Notes under the pieces: generated by a model
Told to the model about the DNA's origin: nothing
Database searches by the model: none
The model's input: only the letters and a program-made list of their open reading frames with translations
Position numbers and translations under genes: made by a program
Shown here: one piece after another, positions 34,379-42,778 of the stretch
Position numbering within the stretch: the stretch's first letter is position 1
Layout: the number at the start of each line of letters is the position of its first letter
Assembly (NCBI GenBank): GCA_963169565.1
Contig: CAUJDI010000020.1
Location: 17,784 to 81,783 of the forward strand
From: Bacillota bacterium
Lineage (GTDB): Bacteria; Bacillota; Clostridia; Christensenellales; Aristaeellaceae
DNA length: 64,000 nucleotides
Reading direction: 5' to 3'

Positions 34379-35871
34379 ATTGGATCCGTATTCGCCTTGA
34401 CGGCCCCGGCGGGGTTTCCCTGCAAAAACAGACCTTGGAATCTGTCTATCTCAGTTCGATGGATTTTGAGCCGCAGGAGCGGCGGCTGCGCCTGATGCCC
34501 GACGGCGTGGTGGAGATCGCTTCGGAGGGTGTCCCTTTCATGGTGCACGCGAAAATCATGCTGCCGGCATACGGGACCATCTGGGTCGTCGCTGATAACC
34601 TGGGCGAAGGATATACCGGCGGCTTCGTGGATTTTGTTTCAGAAGCAGCCCGAAGTTATATCCGTATGGCGGAGGGATACGCGCAGGGTTTGGCCCTCCC
34701 GCCGGAAGCGCAGGGCCACCTGCTGGCCGCGAAAGAGTTTGAGCACCTGGCCAACCGCGGGCAGAGCACCGGGGAAAACCGGCTGTTCTCCCTCTCCCAC
34801 GCAGTGTATGCGGCGGAGGCGGCCCTGTTGGAGAAATCGCGGCAAAAGCTGAGCCTTTCGGCAAAGGGGGATATCAAGCTGGGCTGCAATTTCTTTCGTT
34901 TCAACTCTCCAAACGCGCGATACGCCAAGTTTTTCACAGGGCTGTTTGACTTCGCCACCCTTCCCTTCTATCCGAACCGCACCGTCCCTGAGGAAGGGCG
35001 TTATGAATACGCCTACATCGACAGGGCGCTGGATTACCTGGAATCAAAAAACATCACGCCCAAAGGGCACCCCCTGTGGTTCGGGCACAAGGAAGTCAAC
35101 CCGCCCTGGCTCCTCGGGCAGGATTACCCCGCGCTGCGCAGGAACGCGCAGGCGATTGCCGCCCATCATGCCAGGCGGTACAAGGGGAGGATCGATATCT
35201 GGGATGCGATGAACGAGGCGCATGACTGGGCAAACTGCTTCGAGCTCAATCATGAACAGCTTATCGGTCTGACGCAGGCCTGCTGTGACAGCCTGAAGGA
35301 AGCAAACCCGGATTCCACCGCCATCGTCAACGTTTGCCTGCCGTTTGCCGAAAACGTGGCCGGGCGCTATACCTGCTACGGCTCACTGCCGGAAAAGCTG
35401 CTCTCCCCCATGGCCTATTTCAGACGGCTCATGGACGCGAATGTCACCTTTGACGCAGTGGGCATCCAGCTGTATTTCCCGGCCAGGGACATGGTCACCG
35501 TTGACCGGCTGCTCACAATCTATGAAGGATTCGGCAAACCGATCCACATCACGGAGATGGGTGTCCCCGGCGGGAGTCGGGGCGGAGCATCCTCCTCCGG
35601 CAGTGACTGGGCGCAGCTGAGCATGTCCGAGGGCAGCTGGCACGGCGGCTGGAATGAAAAGACCCAGGCGGATTGGATGGAATGGTTCTATACCATCGCC
35701 GCCGCAAAGGAAAGCATCAAAGCGCTGACCTGGTGGGATTTCATCGAGCCTTCCTTCTCCGGCAACGGCGCCTTCCTGTATGAGGATGAGAATCCCCGGG
35801 AGATCCTCTTCCGCCTCATCGCGCTCAAAGACAAGATCCGCCGACCGGGCTCGTCCTGCGAGGCTACATGA
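34375..35871 (+). CDS. Intracellular GH10-like xylanase
   Basis: A 498-residue protein with no signal peptide. The first 165 residues form an accessory region; the rest is a GH10-type TIM barrel. The acid/base Glu281 is in WDAMNEAHDW and the nucleophile Glu394 in HITEMGVPG; KEVNPPWL and TWWDF complete the active site. GH10 enzymes cut xylan chains; intracellular ones act on imported xylo- or aldouronate oligomers, as in the Paenibacillus aldouronate cluster that pairs GH10 and GH43 with an LplA/LplB/YtcP importer. Its start overlaps the GH43 stop (ATGA) and its end overlaps the convergent GGDEF gene by eight bases. Confidence 0.82.
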   Translation: MNWIRIRLDGPGGVSLQKQTLESVYLSSMDFEPQERRLRLMPDGVVEIASEGVPFMVHAKIMLPAYGTIWVVADNLGEGYTGGFVDFVSEAARSYIRMAEGYAQGLALPPEAQGHLLAAKEFEHLANRGQSTGENRLFSLSHAVYAAEAALLEKSRQKLSLSAKGDIKLGCNFFRFNSPNARYAKFFTGLFDFATLPFYPNRTVPEEGRYEYAYIDRALDYLESKNITPKGHPLWFGHKEVNPPWLLGQDYPALRRNAQAIAAHHARRYKGRIDIWDAMNEAHDWANCFELNHEQLIGLTQACCDSLKEANPDSTAIVNVCLPFAENVAGRYTCYGSLPEKLLSPMAYFRRLMDANVTFDAVGIQLYFPARDMVTVDRLLTIYEGFGKPIHITEMGVPGGSRGGASSSGSDWAQLSMSEGSWHGGWNEKTQADWMEWFYTIAAAKESIKALTWWDFIEPSFSGNGAFLYEDENPREILFRLIALKDKIRRPGSSCEAT

Positions 35872-36838
35872 TCCTGTTCTTCCCTGCCGCTTTAGCCAGA
35901 TAAAGGTTTCGGTCCGCCTGCTCGATCAATTCTTCGGCGTCCCCGCCCCCGTACTGCTTCAGGCCGCCGCTGACAGTGATGCGGATGTCGCCGAAAAACC
36001 GATGTTCCTCAACGGCTGTCCTGATGCGCTCGGCGATCCGCAACGCTCCGGCTTTGTTGGTCTGGGGCAGGATCAGCAGGAACTCCTCGCCGCCATACCT
36101 TCCAAAACTGTCCCCGCTGCGGATGATCGTCCGCACCAGCTCGGCAAAGCCGGTCAGCACCCTGTCCCCAAACAGATGTCCCCTGGTATCGTTGACAAGC
36201 TTGAAATCATCAATATCAAACAGCACGATGCAGAGGTCCCCCTGTGACTTCTGAGCAAGCGACAGATCCCTTCGAAGCATCTCAAGGATCGCGCCATGGT
36301 TTGCGACCCCGGTCATGCTGTCCAGCATCATCTGCTCGGACAGGAACTCGTTCTGCCGCTCAAGTTCCTGCTGCGCCTTTTTCTTTTCAGTGATGTCAAA
36401 CACGATCCCCGCGACAAACAGCGGTCGGCCGTTTTCATCAAAAGCCGTGACTTTACCCCGGTCGTAGTACCAGAGATAGCTGCCGTCTTTCGCGCGGATG
36501 CGGTACTCCACCTCATAAACCACGGAACGCCCCTGCAGATGTTCCCTCATCGCGCTCATGGCGGTCTCATAGTCATCAGGATGCAGAAGGCCGGTGAAGA
36601 ACTGGAACGGCACCTGTCTGGGCACCTCGTTCAAACCGTATCCCAGGGTCGTGACCTTCAGGGGATTGAAGGTCACCTGGTTGTCGGCAACGTTCCAATA
36701 CCAGTGACCCAGGTTGCCGCTCCAGGCAAAATCCAGCGCGGCTTCCTGTTCCCTTTCGGTCAGCAGCTGGTTGTTGAGCAACTCCAATGACTCGATCCTC
36801 CTGATCAGCTCTTCCCTTGTCAGATCCTCATGACTCAT
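35864..36838 (-). CDS. PAS-GGDEF diguanylate cyclase
   Basis: A 324-residue soluble protein. A short N-terminal coiled coil (about 1-35) precedes a PAS/PAC domain (about 36-152) and a GGDEF domain (about 165-324). The active site is intact as GGEEF (249-253), and an RSGD inhibitory site (240-243) lies five residues upstream, so product-inhibited cyclic-di-GMP synthesis is predicted. FDIDDFKLVND is the metal and substrate helix region. A strong GGAGGGGAAGGAG ribosome site precedes the ATG. It follows the HD-GYP gene on the same strand after 192 bases that contain a small TCCCG-AAC-CGGGA hairpin (36964-36976) but no clear terminator. It ends with TAG. Confidence 0.92.
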   Translation of the reverse strand: MSHEDLTREELIRRIESLELLNNQLLTEREQEAALDFAWSGNLGHWYWNVADNQVTFNPLKVTTLGYGLNEVPRQVPFQFFTGLLHPDDYETAMSAMREHLQGRSVVYEVEYRIRAKDGSYLWYYDRGKVTAFDENGRPLFVAGIVFDITEKKKAQQELERQNEFLSEQMMLDSMTGVANHGAILEMLRRDLSLAQKSQGDLCIVLFDIDDFKLVNDTRGHLFGDRVLTGFAELVRTIIRSGDSFGRYGGEEFLLILPQTNKAGALRIAERIRTAVEEHRFFGDIRITVSGGLKQYGGGDAEELIEQADRNLYLAKAAGKNRIM

Positions 36839-37030
36839 ATCAGGCTCCTTCCCCTCCCTCAGGAGAACGCTCTGTCCGGCGCATCATCCGCTCCCTGGTC
36901 AGGCCGTATCCTCATAAACGCGAACCGTCACATCCGTTCCTGCTCCTGCACACCGACCTGATATCCCGAACCGGGAACGCCGGCAGAGAGGAACAGGGCA
37001 TCAGGAGCGCAGGCTACCGAACCAACCTTT

Positions 37031-39607
37031 TTATTCATTCCCTCCTGCCGTCCCGTGGATCCCATTCGGATCATGTTCCCTGTTGAGCAGGTCGACAAAG
37101 AGATTCGCAAGGTCCGGGTCGAACTGAGTCCCGGCGCAGCGGGCGATTTCATCGATGGCATTTTGGCGCGGGATCGCGGCGCGGTAGATCCTGTCCTCCG
37201 TCATCGCGTCAAACGAGTCCGCGAGCGCCAGGATCCTTGACAGCAGTGGGATCTGCCCCCCTTTGAGCCCACCCGGATACCCGGTCCCGTCCCATCGCTC
37301 ATGATGGTGCAGGATGTATTCAGCGATGTGCTCAAGCTCAGGGGATGACTTGATGATTTTATTCCCGATTTCCGTATGCTTTTTCATCAACTCCCATTCC
37401 TGGGGAGACAGCTTGCCGGGATTGTTCAGGATGCTGTCGTCAACTCCCACCTTACCGATGTCGTGCAGCATCGAAAGCAGCTCCAGGTCATCAAGGTTCT
37501 TCTGTTCAAATCCAAGCTTCACCCCCATCATCCGGGTCAGGCGTATCAGTCTTTTTCCATGCTCCTCTGTTTCCTGGCTCCTGGCGTACAGGGTGGACAT
37601 GATCGACGAAACGATGGCGCTGTGCACGCTGCTGCGGTTGAGCAGTTTCCGGTGGAGAAGGCTGTCTTCCGCCATCTTCATCGTGTTTTTCATGCTTTGA
37701 GCATGACTGCTCTTGATGCCGTATCCAAAGGACAGGCTGACGCTGTGCGGCGTATGGTTCTCCGACCTGCGGTAATGATCCAGCGCACACTCGATGCGTT
37801 CGATGAATTCCCTGGCCCGTTCGCTGTCTGTGTTCGGCATGAGCACCGCATACTCATCCCCGCCGATGCGGCCCAGGATATCCTCCGCTCGGCAGCAGCT
37901 CTGGATGACCTGCGCGATATCGCTGATGATCCGATCCCCGATCCTGTTGCCGAACGCGTCGTTGATCAGCCGCAGGCCGTCGATATCACAGATGACAACG
38001 GAAAGCGGATGTGAATCCGGCCTGTCGAGATGCTCCACCTGTGCCTCAAACGTTCTCCGGTTGAGCAAATTGGTCAGAAGGTCGCGTTCATCCAGGAACC
38101 TGACCTGCGCTTCCCGCTTTTTCTGCTCGGTAACGTCAATGATGATGCCCTCGATCGCCTGAATGCCTCCGTCATCGTTATAAACGCCCTGTGCCAGGTC
38201 AAGCGCCCATTTGATTTCGCCGTCTTTGGTGATCAGTTCGTATTCGCACTTGAATTGATCCCTGCGTGTCAGCACCCTCTCCCATTCGCTCCAGATCAGC
38301 TCCCTGTACTTGTCCGGAAGCAGTCTGTTGAACGTCATCTCCGGGTCCGAGGTCAGGTCATCCGGGTGATAGCCGGTCAGCGCAAGGCAGCCTTCCGATG
38401 CGAATTCCATCCTCCTTTCCCTGCCGATGCCGCAGCGATAAGCCATGCCCGGCAGACGGGCGAGCAGCACCGCCTTCTTCCTCTCGCTTTCCTTGAGCGT
38501 GCTTTCGATCTCCTTGCGCACGGAGATGTTTTCCAGCAGGCACAGATGGGCCGACTGTGACGTGTAGCTGCCGATCAGGTGGGAAATGTGCATATTCGTC
38601 CATACATATGACCCGTCAGGCAGAAGGAAACGCTTCTCAAGCGAGTATCCGTCGATTTCTCCGCTTTGGAACCGGGCAAACAGATCCAGATCCGTCTGAA
38701 GGTCATCCGGGTGGGTGATCTCAGTCCATTTGATCCTGCCCAGTTCCTCGCTTGTCCGTCCGAGGATGTTCATGAACATGGGATTCAGGCTCATGCTGCT
38801 GTATTCATGCATTGTGACAAAGTTCTTGTCATCGACAACGGCGATGCCGATGGGAGCCTGCTCAAACACGCTGCGGAACAGGGCTTCGTTCACGGCTGTC
38901 TTGATGCTGATCTCTTTCAGGTGGGTATTCTGCCTCCAGATGAAAAGCAGCGAGAAGCACAGGAACAGGAACACGACCGCCAGCACCAGGCTGGGCGTCA
39001 TGCGGGTCCGCAGGGCTGCCTGCCAGTCGGAGATGGGGATATCAAGCCCCAGTACCGCAATGACACCGGCTCCGGAAGGATCGCTGATGGGGACCATGGT
39101 GCTGATCCACGTCCCCCATCTGTCGATCGACGGATTGATGACAACCGTCTCCCCTGAAAGGAAGGGATGCCGGTCCTCCTCCGTCGCTTCCCCATACACC
39201 TGGCCGGGCGGGGAATAATCCGGCGAATCCTCAGGTTCCGAGTCCACCAGAAAGATGATCTGCCCATCCCGCATGCCCATCAGATAGGCGAAACGGATCG
39301 GATTGATCGCCTGAACAAGCCGTGTCAGTGTCTGCTTGGTCAGCAGGTAATCCTGCTTCCCAAGATCCTCCGGGCGGCCTGTCAGGTGCTGGATGTGTTC
39401 GGGATGCAGCATCGCGCCGATCGTCTTTGCAGAATTGACCGCATCCCTCTCAGCTTCAGACTGATAGAGGTCCCAGGTGATGCGCAGATAGCCGCCGCAG
39501 ATCGTCAGAAAAATCAGAATGAAGCCGGCCAGCACCGCAGCCCTGCGTGTCCTGGAGGTTTCCGTCTTCACGGATCGATGCCTGGATGGGCTTCCGGGAA
39601 GAATCAT
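37031..39607 (-). CDS. Membrane sensor PAS-PAS-GGDEF-HD-GYP cyclic-di-GMP protein
   Basis: An 858-residue membrane protein. TM helices at about 23-42 and 205-224 enclose an extracellular sensor of about 160 residues. Two PAS domains follow (about 240-365 and 378-496), then GGDEF (about 508-655) and HD-GYP (about 660-840). The GGDEF site reads GGDEY (582-586), a variant of GGDEF, and has no RxxD site in the usual place. The HD-GYP site is intact: HDIGK (715-719), HHERWDGTGYP (768-778). It probably degrades cyclic-di-GMP in response to an external or PAS-sensed signal, with a weak or regulatory GGDEF. It overlaps the tetR stop as ATGA. Confidence 0.9.
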   Translation of the reverse strand: MILPGSPSRHRSVKTETSRTRRAAVLAGFILIFLTICGGYLRITWDLYQSEAERDAVNSAKTIGAMLHPEHIQHLTGRPEDLGKQDYLLTKQTLTRLVQAINPIRFAYLMGMRDGQIIFLVDSEPEDSPDYSPPGQVYGEATEEDRHPFLSGETVVINPSIDRWGTWISTMVPISDPSGAGVIAVLGLDIPISDWQAALRTRMTPSLVLAVVFLFLCFSLLFIWRQNTHLKEISIKTAVNEALFRSVFEQAPIGIAVVDDKNFVTMHEYSSMSLNPMFMNILGRTSEELGRIKWTEITHPDDLQTDLDLFARFQSGEIDGYSLEKRFLLPDGSYVWTNMHISHLIGSYTSQSAHLCLLENISVRKEIESTLKESERKKAVLLARLPGMAYRCGIGRERRMEFASEGCLALTGYHPDDLTSDPEMTFNRLLPDKYRELIWSEWERVLTRRDQFKCEYELITKDGEIKWALDLAQGVYNDDGGIQAIEGIIIDVTEQKKREAQVRFLDERDLLTNLLNRRTFEAQVEHLDRPDSHPLSVVICDIDGLRLINDAFGNRIGDRIISDIAQVIQSCCRAEDILGRIGGDEYAVLMPNTDSERAREFIERIECALDHYRRSENHTPHSVSLSFGYGIKSSHAQSMKNTMKMAEDSLLHRKLLNRSSVHSAIVSSIMSTLYARSQETEEHGKRLIRLTRMMGVKLGFEQKNLDDLELLSMLHDIGKVGVDDSILNNPGKLSPQEWELMKKHTEIGNKIIKSSPELEHIAEYILHHHERWDGTGYPGGLKGGQIPLLSRILALADSFDAMTEDRIYRAAIPRQNAIDEIARCAGTQFDPDLANLFVDLLNREHDPNGIHGTAGGNE

Positions 39608-40224
39608 TCTGTTACCCCTGATTCATCGTGATAGCGGCCGGATAAATGACAGTACAGGAACGAGTTCCACAGCCGGATCAGCTCGAGGTCCTCCGGTGTC
39701 CAGTCGGCAAAGACAGCGTTGAAGGTATTGTCACTGATGAATTGCCAATACGCGGTCAATGCCTGCTCAAGGGGGAGGGCGATGACGCCCTGGGCAATGC
39801 AGCGCGTGATGTAGGGAAGGATGTTTTCAGTTTTGCTGTTCTGGTTCCTTTTCAGGATATCTGAGATATCCTCCCTGAGTTCCAGCGGCGGAAACAACTT
39901 GCAGCGCAGGAAGAAGCGGGTCTCCTCCTGATGGGCGATGACATAGCGGATGGAAAAGACAAAATAGTCGCGCAGATACTCCTGTGCGCTGCCGGCATAT
40001 GCATCCGTCAGCCTGCCGGTCATGAAGGGTTCCAGAAGGCTGTCAGCCAGCGAAAGGAACAACCCCTTTTTTGAGTCGAAATGATAGTACAGCGTCGTCA
40101 GTTCAACACCCGCAACCCGGCAGATCTGCCTGATCCCGGAAGCCTCGTAGCCCTGTTCCAGGAACAGATGAAAAGCGGCATCGGCAATTTTTGCGGCTTT
40201 TTCGCTGTCAGGTATGCCTGCCAT
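39604..40224 (-). CDS. TetR family transcriptional regulator
   Basis: A 206-residue repressor. The N-terminal helix-turn-helix (about residues 10-55) shows IADAAFHLFLEQGYEASGIRQICRVAGVELTTLYYHFDSKKGLF, given here only as the span of the classic TetR pattern ending YYHF. The C-terminal ligand domain is rich in aromatic residues. It is translationally coupled (ATGA) to the HD-GYP gene, so the repressor and a cyclic-di-GMP enzyme form one transcript. A dyad matching TetR operators lies downstream of its own -10, which suggests autorepression. Confidence 0.92.
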   Translation of the reverse strand: MAGIPDSEKAAKIADAAFHLFLEQGYEASGIRQICRVAGVELTTLYYHFDSKKGLFLSLADSLLEPFMTGRLTDAYAGSAQEYLRDYFVFSIRYVIAHQEETRFFLRCKLFPPLELREDISDILKRNQNSKTENILPYITRCIAQGVIALPLEQALTAYWQFISDNTFNAVFADWTPEDLELIRLWNSFLYCHLSGRYHDESGVTE

Positions 40225-40339
40225 CAGGTCTCCTTCATGGAATGTCTGATTTGATCATGACGGGCAGATGCTTCATCCGTCAACGGTCCGTTCCTCTCCG
40301 GTTCTGTCGCGCTTCCTGCGCCTGTTACGATGTTCTGTT

Positions 40340-40386
40340 ATAACAATCGTTGGTATCAATATACAGCCGCACCCCCGCGAAGTCAA
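40340..40386 (-). promoter_or_regulatory. tetR promoter and 17-bp operator dyad
   Basis: On the minus strand TTGACT (40381-40386), a 17-base spacer and TATATT (40358-40363) form the promoter. Directly downstream is the dyad ATAACAA-TCG-TTGGTAT (40340-40356): arms ATAnCAA and TTGnTAT match exactly except for one base in each. It covers the expected transcription start, as expected for a TetR autorepressor site. Confidence 0.7.
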
Positions 40387-40422
40387 GGCAGCGGCACAGG
40401 AGCCTGTCCGCATGCCCGGAAA

Positions 40423-40449
40423 AGAAAAAACGCTGATTCCCTCAGCGTT
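40423..40449 (-). terminator. Intrinsic terminator of the tRNA operon
   Basis: AACGCTGA (40429-40436) pairs with TCAGCGTT (40442-40449) over a five-base loop, and the minus strand then reads TTTTTT. It ends transcription just after tRNA-Glu. Confidence 0.88.
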
Positions 40450-40456
40450 CTCCTGC

Positions 40457-40532
40457 TGGCACCCCCGACGGGATTCGAACCCGTGTTGCCGCCTTGAGAG
40501 GGCGGTGTCCTAGGCCGCTAGACCACGGAGGC
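40457..40532 (-). tRNA. tRNA-Glu (anticodon CTC)
   Basis: A 76-nt minus-strand cloverleaf with encoded CCA. The anticodon stem CCGCC/GGCGG holds the loop CTCTCAA, giving anticodon CTC. The T arm contains GGTTCGAATCC. Acceptor GCCTCCG pairs with CGGGGGT. It lies three bases from tRNA-Gln. Confidence 0.95.
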
Positions 40533-40535
40533 AGA

Positions 40536-40609
40536 TGGCTGGGGAACTAGGATTTGAACCTAGACTATGCGAGTCAGAGTCGCAGGTGCTGCCGTTACAC
40601 CATTCCCCA
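40536..40609 (-). tRNA. tRNA-Gln (anticodon CTG)
   Basis: A 74-nt minus-strand cloverleaf with encoded CCA. The anticodon stem TGCGA/TCGCA holds the loop CTCTGAC, giving anticodon CTG. The acceptor TGGGGAA pairs with TTCCCCA and the T arm has GGTTCAAATCC. The CTG and CTC anticodons of this pair both read G-ending codons, fitting the GC-rich genome. Confidence 0.95.
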
Positions 40610-40612
40610 TCG

Positions 40613-40738
40613 TCAGACAGCGCGAAAGTCATTATATCCAGCGGCACGGAGCGTGTCAAGCCCGAAAAGCGCCGATTTCCTGTCTTTGACCGCGGAGATG
40701 AGGGCGTTTCCGGCGGGATCATACAGCAGGACAGTCAT
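40613..40738 (-). CDS. Possible 41-residue small protein downstream of ntpD
   Basis: An open frame of 41 codons begins 11 bases after the ntpD stop and ends just before tRNA-Gln. The product would start MTVLLYDPAGNALISAV and has no motif I recognise. There is no convincing Shine-Dalgarno sequence, and the second half of the frame overlaps the tRNA promoter, so it may be chance. Conservation in relatives would decide. Confidence 0.2.
   Translation of the reverse strand: MTVLLYDPAGNALISAVKDRKSALFGLDTLRAAGYNDFRAV
40631..40659 (-). promoter_or_regulatory. Promoter of the tRNA-Gln/tRNA-Glu operon
   Basis: On the minus strand a consensus TTGACA (40654-40659), a 17-base spacer and a consensus TATAAT (40631-40636) lie 21 bases before tRNA-Gln. 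It is the strongest promoter in the window. Confidence 0.9.
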
Positions 40739-40749
40739 CTTGTGTCAGG

Positions 40750-41388
40750 TCAGGTCGTCCGCTGCTCGATCATGCTTTTCACCTTCATCAGGCGGGTCAG
40801 TGCGCTGCGTTCATTTTCTTCCAGCTTCATGGTGATGTATCGGATGGTGTCCTCAAACTGGGGGATCATGACGTATTCCAGCGCGTTGACACGGCGGCGG
40901 GTCTTCTGGATCTCGTCCGCCAGCAGGATGCAGGTTTTTTCCGTCTCGGCCAGTCTGATCAGGTTTGGCAGGGCGTTGGCGATGGTGGTGATCGCATTGT
41001 CCAATTGGGCGGAGGTATCGGCCATCCCGTAAGGAAGCCTGGACTTGCTGAGGCTGCCTTCAGAGATGTGATACTCCGGCACGCGCACGGAAAGGATGCT
41101 GCGCTGCCCCACCGTGATGCTTGCCTCCCGGGCGGGATACAGCAGGGCCTGGCGAAGCGCTCCGGGCTCCATCACCGCGCGGGCGAGCGCGAAATCCATC
41201 AGCGCCTCGCCCAGCTCCTCTTCCACCTTCGCTCTGAGGACGTGGTTTTCTCGGACCAGGATGATGAAACGGCGTACCAGCTCATCCCGCTTGTCCTTGA
41301 GCAGCTTGTGCCCGCGCCTGGCCGTCGCCAGCCGGCGCTTCATCCCGGTCAGCTCCATGCGCGTCGGATTCACGTGGAGGACAGCCAT
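40750..41388 (-). CDS. ntpD: V-type ATP synthase subunit D
   Basis: A 212-residue central-shaft subunit, a long antiparallel coiled coil that turns inside the A3B3 head. The N-terminus VNPTRMELTGMKRRLATARRGHKLLKDKRDEL is the family hallmark (span about residues 6-38), and the C-terminal RRRVNALEYVMIP segment is also diagnostic. It is the last gene of the V-ATPase operon, directly after ntpB. Confidence 0.96.
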   Translation of the reverse strand: MAVLHVNPTRMELTGMKRRLATARRGHKLLKDKRDELVRRFIILVRENHVLRAKVEEELGEALMDFALARAVMEPGALRQALLYPAREASITVGQRSILSVRVPEYHISEGSLSKSRLPYGMADTSAQLDNAITTIANALPNLIRLAETEKTCILLADEIQKTRRRVNALEYVMIPQFEDTIRYITMKLEENERSALTRLMKVKSMIEQRTT

Positions 41389-42777
41389 TTACGCTTCCTC
41401 CGTCCCGGATTTGGGCAGGAACTCGTCCACCATGTCGTCACGGATGCGCTTGAGCTCTGTGCGGGGCAGCATCTTCAGCAGTTCCCAGCCCAGGTCCAGC
41501 GTCTCCTCGATGCTGCGTTCGGTCTGGTAGCCCTGGGAAACGTACCTTTTCTCAAAGGCATCGGAAAAGGCCGCGAATTTCTTGTCCATGTCCGTCAGCG
41601 AGGCTTCGCCCAGGATCACCGCCAGCTCCTTGGCGTCCTTGCCGCGTGAGTAGGCCGCAAAAAGCTGGTTCATCGTCGCGGCGTGGTCCTTGCGGGTCTT
41701 GCCTTCGCCGATGCCCTTGTCCTTCAGGCGGGACAGTGAGGGCAGCGCGTCGATGGGCGGGGTGACACCCTTGCGGTGCAGCTCCCGGCTGAGGATGATC
41801 TGACCCTCAGTGATGTAGCCGGTAAGATCCGGGATCGGGTGGGTCTTGTCATCCTCCGGCATCGTCAGGATGGGGATCTGCGTGATCGACCCCTTCTTTC
41901 CGATGATGCGCCCGGCGCGCTCGTAGAGGCTGGCCAGGTCTGTGTACAGATAGCCGGGGTAGCCTCTGCGGCCGGGCACTTCCTTGCGGGCGGCGGACAC
42001 CTCCCGGAGGGCTTCGGCGTAATTGGTCATGTCCGTCAGGATGACAAGCACATGCATGTCCTTTTCGTATGCCAGGTATTCCGCCGCTGTCAGGGCCATA
42101 CGCGGGGTGGAAATGCGCTCAACCGCCGGGTCGTTGGCCAGGTTCATGAACAGCACTGCGTGCTCGATGGCGCCGGTCCGCTTGAAATCGCTGATGAAGT
42201 AGTCGGCTTCCTCAAAGGTGATGCCGATGGCTGCGAACACGACGGCAAACTTGCTGTCCTGTCCAAGCACCCTGGCCTGGCGGGCGATCTGCGTAGCCAG
42301 CTGAGCGTGCGGCAGGCCGGAGCCGGAAAACACCGGCAGCTTCTGCCCGCGCACCAGCGTGTTCAACCCGTCGATGACGGAGATGCCTGTCTGGATGAAT
42401 TCGCTGGGATAATCCCGCGCGGCGGGATTCAGCGGCGTGCCGTTGATGTCCATCCGCTTGTCCGGGATGATCGCAGCGCCGCCATCCTTGGGGTTCCCCA
42501 TGCCGTCAAAGACCCTGCCCAGCATGTCCATGGACACGGACAATTCGATGCTGCGCCCCAGGAAGCGGGCGGTGCTGGTGTCCATGCGCAGGCCCTGGCT
42601 GCTTTCAAACAGCTGCACCAGCGCGGTGCTGCCGTTGACCTCAAGCACCTTTCCCCGGCGGATCTGCCCGCTCTGCTCGCGGATCTCGACCAGCTCGTTG
42701 TACGTGACGCCCTGCACGTCCTGCACCAGCATCAGCGGGCCGACAAGTTCACGGATGGTCCTGTATTCCTTGAGCAT
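41389..42777 (-). CDS. ntpB: V-type ATP synthase subunit B
   Basis: A 462-residue non-catalytic nucleotide-binding subunit of the V1 head. It has the beta-barrel N-terminus, [19 protein letters not shown] in place of a Walker A, and [23 protein letters not shown] family segments (here [19 protein letters not shown]). The length is standard. It begins one base after ntpA ends. Confidence 0.96.
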   Translation of the reverse strand: MLKEYRTIRELVGPLMLVQDVQGVTYNELVEIREQSGQIRRGKVLEVNGSTALVQLFESSQGLRMDTSTARFLGRSIELSVSMDMLGRVFDGMGNPKDGGAAIIPDKRMDINGTPLNPAARDYPSEFIQTGISVIDGLNTLVRGQKLPVFSGSGLPHAQLATQIARQARVLGQDSKFAVVFAAIGITFEEADYFISDFKRTGAIEHAVLFMNLANDPAVERISTPRMALTAAEYLAYEKDMHVLVILTDMTNYAEALREVSAARKEVPGRRGYPGYLYTDLASLYERAGRIIGKKGSITQIPILTMPEDDKTHPIPDLTGYITEGQIILSRELHRKGVTPPIDALPSLSRLKDKGIGEGKTRKDHAATMNQLFAAYSRGKDAKELAVILGEASLTDMDKKFAAFSDAFEKRYVSQGYQTERSIEETLDLGWELLKMLPRTELKRIRDDMVDEFLPKSGTEEA

Positions 42778-42778
42778 C

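Noticed and set aside
36839..37030. A cyclic-di-GMP (GEMM) riboswitch between the two cyclic-di-GMP genes
   Set aside because: I looked for the GEMM core in the minus-strand leader and did not find it; only a small TCCCG-AAC-CGGGA hairpin is present.
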